Shown in pieces: positions 5,301 to 8,586 of a stretch of 8,586 nucleotides of DNA. The notes beneath the pieces were generated by a model that worked only from the letters and a program-made list of their open reading frames with translations, had not been told where the DNA came from and ran no database searches. The stretch is from the NCBI GenBank assembly GCA_049966915.1, contig JBMFTS010000032.1:1-8586 (forward strand), read 5' to 3'. The position numbers were made by a program, and so were the translations under genes. Numbering within the stretch: position 1 is the stretch's first letter; the number at the start of each line of letters is the position of its first letter. This DNA is from JAGDXZ01 sp049966915 (GTDB taxonomy: Archaea; Micrarchaeota; Micrarchaeia; Micrarchaeales; CABMGC01).

Positions 5301-8011
5301 GGCGAGCAGCCTATGCCCGAAGGCGGCGTCGTTTCTGATCGAGTCCAGTACTGGCTGCTGCTAAGGTCCACGAGAGCGCCTGTTGCGCTGTTTACCGCGC
5401 TGCAGTTTGTTGCTGTCCACATGTCGTTGAAATGTGTTGGATTTATGGGCACGTTGTAGCCTGTGGAGTTTATTACCCTTAGCAGCAAAATGTTGTACCT
5501 TGCATACGGCCTTGGCAATCCTCCAAATATGCCATAGCTTACTGTGTTGCTGCCAAGCCCGCCAGTCCATTCGTCAAGCACATACAAATAGCCGTTGACG
5601 TCTTGTATGCCAAGCGGGTGGTGGAAGCTGCTCCTGTCAAATTCGGTGCTCGCCTTGAAGCCGCTTGCAAGAACATTGGCCACGCCGTTGTTGCCGTTGA
5701 ACGCGACGCCGTAAAGCCCGCCGTTGTAAAGATACTGCGTTATGTTGAGAAGCACCTTTTGGCCAAACGGGCTTGTTGTGCTGAACGACATGCTTATGTT
5801 GCCGTTTGGCGAAGGCTGTATGCCTGTGCTCGTATAGTTGAATGCGTATATTTTGCCCTTTTTTGGCGTTGCGGCGAAGAGCACGTCGCCGGTCGGCGCG
5901 GCAGCTATCTCCGGGAGAACAGTTTGCATGCCTTTGGAAGTTATTATTTCTGGGTTGCCGCCTGTCGCGCCTAAGAAGCCGACTATTAGCCCTGGCGGTG
6001 TGCCGGTGTTTTGGGCTTCGCCAGTTACGAATACGTCGCCAGCATAGTTTGCAGTGATGTTCATGGGCACAAAGTCGCCGCCGTTCAGATAAGGTTCTAC
6101 CTGGTTGTTTATGTTGTAGCTCGCAACTACGTATGTGGTTTCGTTTTGTATCGCTATCACGTTTGCCCAGTACGCGCTCCATTCGCTGTTCCACTCCTGC
6201 TCTGCGTCGCTGTAGCTGCTGCTGCTCGTGCTTGGCACGCTTGTAGGCGCGTAGCTGCTTGTGTTGTAATAGCCTTTTGGTATGAGCCTAAGCACTGTGA
6301 TGAAATACGCTCCTGCGCTGCTGCTGTAGTTGAGCACGAACACATAGTCGTTTGGTATCGCAGCCACTGCTATTGGGTTTGCAACATAAGGGCTTTTCAT
6401 GCCGATGTGCTCTAGCACTGCGTTGAGCGCGCCCATGCCGCCTATGCTCTTTTGGCCGTTCGAGAGCGCGCTGCTTATGGCGCTGAATGCGTTGCCGAAA
6501 TCGTTGATGTTTATTATGCTGTTGCTGGGCGTCGACACGAGCACGTTGTTGTAGTTTACATAAAACCTGCTTGGCGTGTCTATCGGAAACGGCTCCTCGC
6601 TGTTTGACGGCGTGTAATAGTTCCACGGGCTGAATATGTCATAGCTGTTTTGCAGCACTGCGCCGTAGGGCGAAGGCAAAGCGTAGTCAAACAGGAAATA
6701 CGGCAGCACAGTCGCGTCAAATGTGTTAGTTTGCAGGACTGGTTGCGCAGACCCTTGCGCCGGAGCAGTGCCAGTTACCTCGTTGTACGGTATGTATGTG
6801 TTTTGTATGCTCTGAAGGTTCAGTGTTGCCGTGTACGGGTATTGGTATGTGCATATGTACGCGCTTATCGGCGGTATTGTTGTCGAGGTGCTTGTAGAAG
6901 TCGAGGTGGAGGTTGTCGAGGTCGAGGTCGTGGAAACTGTAGCGATTGTTGTTGCAGTAGTCGAAACGCTTGTCGATATCGAGGTGGAAAGAGTAGTAGT
7001 CACGCCGATCGGTCTGTAACCCTGGAACCCGTTGCCAGCGCCAGCCGCGCCTGTGGTGCTTGCAAACTGCGCCTTGGTTTGCTGGTCATTCGCGTCTTGT
7101 TGCGAGAATCCGAAAGCAGACGTATATTCGTATGTGGTGACGTATTGCGGCACAAGGTTTACTGTCACTCTATTCGGCACATTCGCGTTTGCAAAGTTAA
7201 CAAATACGGCAGACCAGTTCCATATTGCATGTTGCGCAACAGAAGGCACTTGCTGGAATATGTAAGACTGCGACGAATAACCGTTGGATATGTAGTCTTC
7301 GCCATTGCTTAGTATCATGGGTGACATCGACAAGACGCTTGCCACACCTTCGCCGGCGTTTCCTATCTGCATGCCGCCTACTGTAGCGCCTGCGGCTTGC
7401 GTGTCTGTCCAGCTTATGTGCAGCGGCAGGTTTGCCGAGGTTTCCAGCACCGTGGCTGTTGAGCTGCACGCGTCTCCGGCAACATACGGGTATTGGCAGC
7501 TGTCAGGGTAAAAGTATGTTTGGCTTGTCGGATTGCTGTATTGCTGCGCGTTTAGCGGGCATATGAGCAGGTTTGTTGCTGAATGCACATTGCTGCTGTT
7601 CACCGCATTCGCCGGGGAAAACTCCGAAATCTGCCTCGTGTTGCCGATAAGCGAATATTGGTTTGGCACATAACTTGTAGATATGCTTTGGTAGTCTGAG
7701 CAGCTTACGCTGCCTCCTGTTTCTGCAGTTTGCAGTGCGTTGTATGTTGCCACGTAATTGCAGGTTTGTCCTGGCTGCTTGTTTGTGCAGCTGTCAATGC
7801 ATATTGCGTTTCCAGGCGGCAACCTGCATATGGTTGTTTGAGGGATTGTGGTGCTGCCCGTGCTTGTGATTACGCCACTGCCACCAGGATGAGGAATAAT
7901 CATAAACAGGTTCTGCGTATCGAGCTTCGAGTTGGCAAGGAGGAGCAGGGCAAGAGCAGCAAGCGCAAGCAATAAGCCGTTGGCCTTCATCAAACTCCTT
8001 AATATATACAT
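2327..8011 (-). CDS. Giant membrane-anchored extracellular multidomain protein; function unknown
   Basis: The open frame has 1894 codons from the first ATG. The likelier start is codon 8 (7990), which gives a clean signal peptide beginning MKANGLLLALAAL. Numbering from the first ATG, in order: signal peptide 8-27; Cys-rich region 62-182 (8 Cys, including C-X8-C-X3-C-X8-C at 62-84); Thr/Ser linker about 337-380; Cys-free block 388-869 with beta-propeller or NHL-like strands at about 645-850 (for example PLGIQDVNGYLYVLDEWTG at 799-817); Cys-containing beta-rich region to about 1100; Ig-like segment about 1143-1315; Gln-rich patch 1486-1510; beta-sandwich-like segment about 1620-1812 with KTNSQGQFSANV; membrane helix 1868-1889 and a KRQKQ tail. 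About 32 Cys and more than 20 N-X-S/T sequons fit an oxidised, glycosylated ectodomain. No catalytic motif was recognised. Adhesion, cell contact or an envelope scaffold is inference. The 489-residue membrane protein gene follows 55 bp downstream. Confidence 0.95.
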   Translation of the reverse strand: MYILRSLMKANGLLLALAALALLLLANSKLDTQNLFMIIPHPGGSGVITSTGSTTIPQTTICRLPPGNAICIDSCTNKQPGQTCNYVATYNALQTAETGGSVSCSDYQSISTSYVPNQYSLIGNTRQISEFSPANAVNSSNVHSATNLLICPLNAQQYSNPTSQTYFYPDSCQYPYVAGDACSSTATVLETSANLPLHISWTDTQAAGATVGGMQIGNAGEGVASVLSMSPMILSNGEDYISNGYSSQSYIFQQVPSVAQHAIWNWSAVFVNFANANVPNRVTVNLVPQYVTTYEYTSAFGFSQQDANDQQTKAQFASTTGAAGAGNGFQGYRPIGVTTTLSTSISTSVSTTATTIATVSTTSTSTTSTSTSTSTSTTIPPISAYICTYQYPYTATLNLQSIQNTYIPYNEVTGTAPAQGSAQPVLQTNTFDATVLPYFLFDYALPSPYGAVLQNSYDIFSPWNYYTPSNSEEPFPIDTPSRFYVNYNNVLVSTPSNSIININDFGNAFSAISSALSNGQKSIGGMGALNAVLEHIGMKSPYVANPIAVAAIPNDYVFVLNYSSSAGAYFITVLRLIPKGYYNTSSYAPTSVPSTSSSSYSDAEQEWNSEWSAYWANVIAIQNETTYVVASYNINNQVEPYLNGGDFVPMNITANYAGDVFVTGEAQNTGTPPGLIVGFLGATGGNPEIITSKGMQTVLPEIAAAPTGDVLFAATPKKGKIYAFNYTSTGIQPSPNGNISMSFSTTSPFGQKVLLNITQYLYNGGLYGVAFNGNNGVANVLASGFKASTEFDRSSFHHPLGIQDVNGYLYVLDEWTGGLGSNTVSYGIFGGLPRPYARYNILLLRVINSTGYNVPINPTHFNDMWTATNCSAVNSATGALVDLSSSQYWTRSETTPPSGIGCSPSAQCTLQASPVSSRAGFQSYEWTCVSNTATASKTAYSLAVTSNSTFAPYGWPISANITIGKTPYTFCSSDSCTYHPGNLPSTYDGGYAPIGPMVHAYFGDTTQGFGWPTVGFSVNYNDTVNLLLKKTPQSYGFFGSSGFDYPYYDELVVATRLNVQNYTKFFAGNPPYTCYVDDNSYIGACKYLASVSYMNPPVYTVSDPFRYVENAGSTQLITFLGLLNSVSATQAIGAGYYSAGPPSLRIQYTSVPYGQTDLISSTASNNDNIELLINGNVVAESTGTVAYTICNTQAACISPGSVSVEALDTDTGKQTTSSITITNAPSLSVASQYLIENQETSSCLPAPDMASASTSSGQVTISLQQGGGTIASNTMTGSASLDLASICSQDQLSPGEYTLAATSNGNSASETIYIGTTQTQTPNAGTVLSTGINGKLLVPYSYSYTLNQQWGDSQVVSVTTVNTLTGKETTTPSSSCDPPDYLGEFVASGGSPPSFSTQQNHETVFSYALVNAHSNQLQTVVENAGTYLKNAYSGGLYVPNLKDSIMPPNLFYYIENNRLFGYVSANVTECTNAQSASGMPEEDCSQNTQQQVNYTQQLEYSILQYEQQYGTPGSTTQYTAPAYEIIEPSGLQNTGSGAPIGYVPNPGITEVPLFNFYQYVTYMSKLTLNLSYANLGFRMFTFLFNDRLNNTIAAPVPLDIAKTTLISINATPIVSTSNYNKTTIEVQGTAYAPSSALGGTPEPLSDQDIYLYYDRDINFIGYNAVLDPANAILCSYGANTLSINGQSAASSANPNCIMSNPDWYGLTANANTETYAPAYNALGECNPPPSSMLAQNYMSCNIYSGTACPSTGSGATQYCVPIYPNGTGICTSQLGLFAIAKTNSQGQFSANVVACGGGASLGNGEIIAKYYGTPMQPLEAKLVPLALEANDINLAAPYSGAITSNELNYFDAPNETYANVQIGEYYLSFGSVSAIALIAIAAAAAAIIAKRQKQ
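2345..2410 (-). other. C-terminal membrane anchor segment of the giant protein
   Basis: Residues 1868-1889 (SFGSVSAIALIAIAAAAAAI and flank) form one Ala/Ile-rich hydrophobic helix followed by the basic tail KRQKQ and the stop. Together with the N-terminal signal peptide this predicts a type I topology with almost the whole protein outside the cell. The tail is too short to signal by itself. Confidence 0.85.
6872..7003 (-). repeat. Low-complexity Thr/Ser linker coding repeat within the giant gene
   Basis: Residues about 337-380 are almost entirely Thr and Ser, ending in repeated ST dipeptides before TIPP. At DNA level it is a degenerate array of short GTCGAGGT-like units on the plus strand. 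Synonymous codons vary, so amino-acid composition rather than DNA identity appears to be kept. Such linkers are typically extended and may be O-glycosylated; here it separates the Cys-rich N-terminus from the rest of the ectodomain. Confidence 0.85.
7995..8000 (-). promoter_or_regulatory. Shine-Dalgarno AAGGAG that favours the second ATG of the giant gene
   Basis: The minus strand reads AAGGAG TTTG ATG, with the ATG at 7990. The first ATG (8011) has no such site and lies in the AT-rich promoter stretch. Starting at 7990 gives 1887 residues and removes YILRSL from in front of the signal peptide. Confidence 0.65.
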
Positions 8012-8018
8012 TAATATG

Positions 8019-8027
8019 TTTATATTT
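8019..8027 (-). promoter_or_regulatory. TATA-like box of the giant surface-protein gene
   Basis: The minus strand reads AAATATAAA, about 33 nt before the ATG at 7990. A start site 25 nt downstream would fall near 7998, leaving a very short leader next to the AAGGAG site. A second AT-rich stretch (8001-8010) is a weaker candidate because it would place the start inside the coding region. Confidence 0.4.
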
Positions 8028-8482
8028 GTTTACCTGCCATGTTCCTTGTTGAAGCACTATCTTGGCCAACGCAGCACAGTGCTGCTGTGCCTGAGCATTC
8101 TAGCAAGCAGCTCAGCGCACAAGGATCAAGTCGTTCTCAAAGGTAATATGCCGCACTCTATGTCAGCTTCCAATGCGAAAGCAATATCGCTGCAAGCAAG
8201 TAATCCCTGCGGAAAAGAAAAAATTCCTAGCGGAAAACGCAATCGGATTTGATGCTTATCGGTTAGCTTCGACGCGGCGCTGCGCGTTCGCAGGCATTGT
8301 CAGAGGCATTTGCAATTGCCAGAAACCTGCGTGCTTTCGCCAAGCGCCGGCAAACAGCAAGCGCGCCTTGCATTCAAGTCTCCAAACATGCAAATTTGCT
8401 TCTCGTCGAATGGCTTCGTGCATTGCAGAACCGCACTACTGCGCAAGTCTAATTTTCACTACTATACTGCGCAACTTTCTAG
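8028..8482. other. Non-coding stretch between divergent genes; no supported gene
   Basis: About 0.5 kb separates the giant gene's promoter from that of the gene at 8532. Several frames are open by chance. The least bad is a plus-strand frame from ATG 8016 to TGA 8252 (78 residues) with the hydrophobic run TVLLCLSILASSSA, but it has no ribosome site and overlaps the opposite promoter. The frame ending at 8535 is rich in Cys and Arg and looks non-coding. Short palindromes occur at 8072-8084 (CAGCACAGTGCTG) and as an overlapping alternative stem at 8074-8090. No tRNA or other RNA was recognised. It may be a decayed gene or a regulatory region. Confidence 0.5.
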
Positions 8483-8495
8483 AAATATTTAAATA
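8483..8495 (+). promoter_or_regulatory. TATA-like box of the right-edge secreted-protein gene
   Basis: AAATATTTAAATA is centred at about 8489, 43 nt before the ATG at 8532. Transcription would start near 8515, leaving a leader of about 17 nt that contains GTGAT (8524-8528), complementary to the core of the archaeal 16S 3' end. Box, leader and ribosome site agree, supporting the start. Confidence 0.6.
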
Positions 8496-8531
8496 CTTTG
8501 TGATTCATGTATTCTCCAGTAAAGTGATAGA

Positions 8532-8586
8532 ATGAATAGACTCAGCGTGAAAAGAATTGCTGTATTGGCAGGCGCCCTATTGGTAG
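8532..8586 (+). CDS. N-terminus of a secreted, possibly S-layer-like protein, truncated by the window edge
   Basis: Only 18 codons are visible: MNRLSVKRIAVLAGALLV. The ATG is preceded by GTGAT at 8524-8528 and by an in-frame TAA at 8520-8522. A positively charged start (NR, VKR) followed by a hydrophobic Ala/Leu/Val run is a classical signal peptide. The VKRIA...AGALL pattern resembles leaders of archaeal S-layer precursors, including those of DPANN lineages; this is recollection of a motif style, not a search result. The gene is divergent from the giant surface-protein gene. Any other exported protein is possible. Confidence 0.6.
   Translation, partial: MNRLSVKRIAVLAGALLV

Noticed and set aside
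5637..6194. Minus-strand frame of 185 codons overlapping the giant gene
   Set aside because: It is Arg/His/Gln-rich and out of frame within the giant gene, typical of a shadow of GC-biased coding sequence.
6831..7019. Plus-strand frame with a Val/Glu repeat
   Set aside because: It is the antisense reading of the Thr/Ser linker; the repeat belongs to the minus-strand protein.
6650..7312. Plus-strand frame of 220 codons antisense to the giant gene
   Set aside because: It is rich in Arg, Cys and Val as a mirror of Ser/Thr/Ala codons. The opposite frame is a continuous, domain-bearing protein, and no promoter or ribosome site supports this one.
8016..8252. 78-codon plus-strand frame with a hydrophobic stretch
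   Set aside because: The signal-like run is suggestive, but its ATG sits in the opposite promoter, it has no ribosome site, and its C-terminal half looks random. It is kept only as a possibility in the intergenic entry.
8173..8535. Plus-strand frame of 120 codons ending at the right-edge gene
   Set aside because: It is rich in Cys and Arg, lacks a ribosome site and runs through the TATA-like box and start of the gene at 8532.

Overview
The window looks like a piece of an archaeal genome, most probably from a small-genome DPANN lineage of the Micrarchaeota (ARMAN) type. This is an inference from style rather than from a marker gene: AT-rich TATA-like boxes sit close to start codons, the tnpB promoter would give a leaderless transcript, a long Thr/Ser linker interrupts a giant secreted protein, and base composition is intermediate. 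No rRNA, tRNA or CRISPR array was seen.

Layout, left to right. Positions 1-682 (minus strand) hold the first 227 codons of a TnpB/OrfB gene of an IS200/IS605-type element, which runs off the left edge. Its left end lies at about 683-786, with a subterminal hairpin, an AAAG tetramer at the hairpin foot and a TTAC flank arranged as in IS608. No tnpA fits between this end and tnpB. Positions 802-2271 (minus) encode a 489-residue protein with three N-terminal membrane helices and a long, basic, partly coiled-coil remainder. Positions 2327-7990 or 8011 (minus) encode a giant extracellular protein of about 1890 residues: signal peptide, Cys-rich N-terminus, Thr/Ser linker, Cys-free block with beta-propeller-like repeats, Ig-like modules and a C-terminal membrane anchor. 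About 0.5 kb without a convincing gene follows, and a plus-strand gene starts at 8532 with a secretion signal resembling archaeal S-layer leaders, cut by the right edge.

The two central genes are co-oriented, 55 bp apart, and read giant protein first, membrane protein second. The likely picture is a cell-surface locus: a membrane-anchored, probably glycosylated and disulfide-rich ectoprotein, a membrane partner with a large cytoplasmic part, and a divergent secreted or S-layer-like gene. The mobile element has inserted about 16 bp after the stop of the second gene, in the same orientation, so read-through from the surface operon could reach tnpB. I could not assign a biochemical function to either central protein. 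The large open frames antisense to the giant gene are shadows of it.
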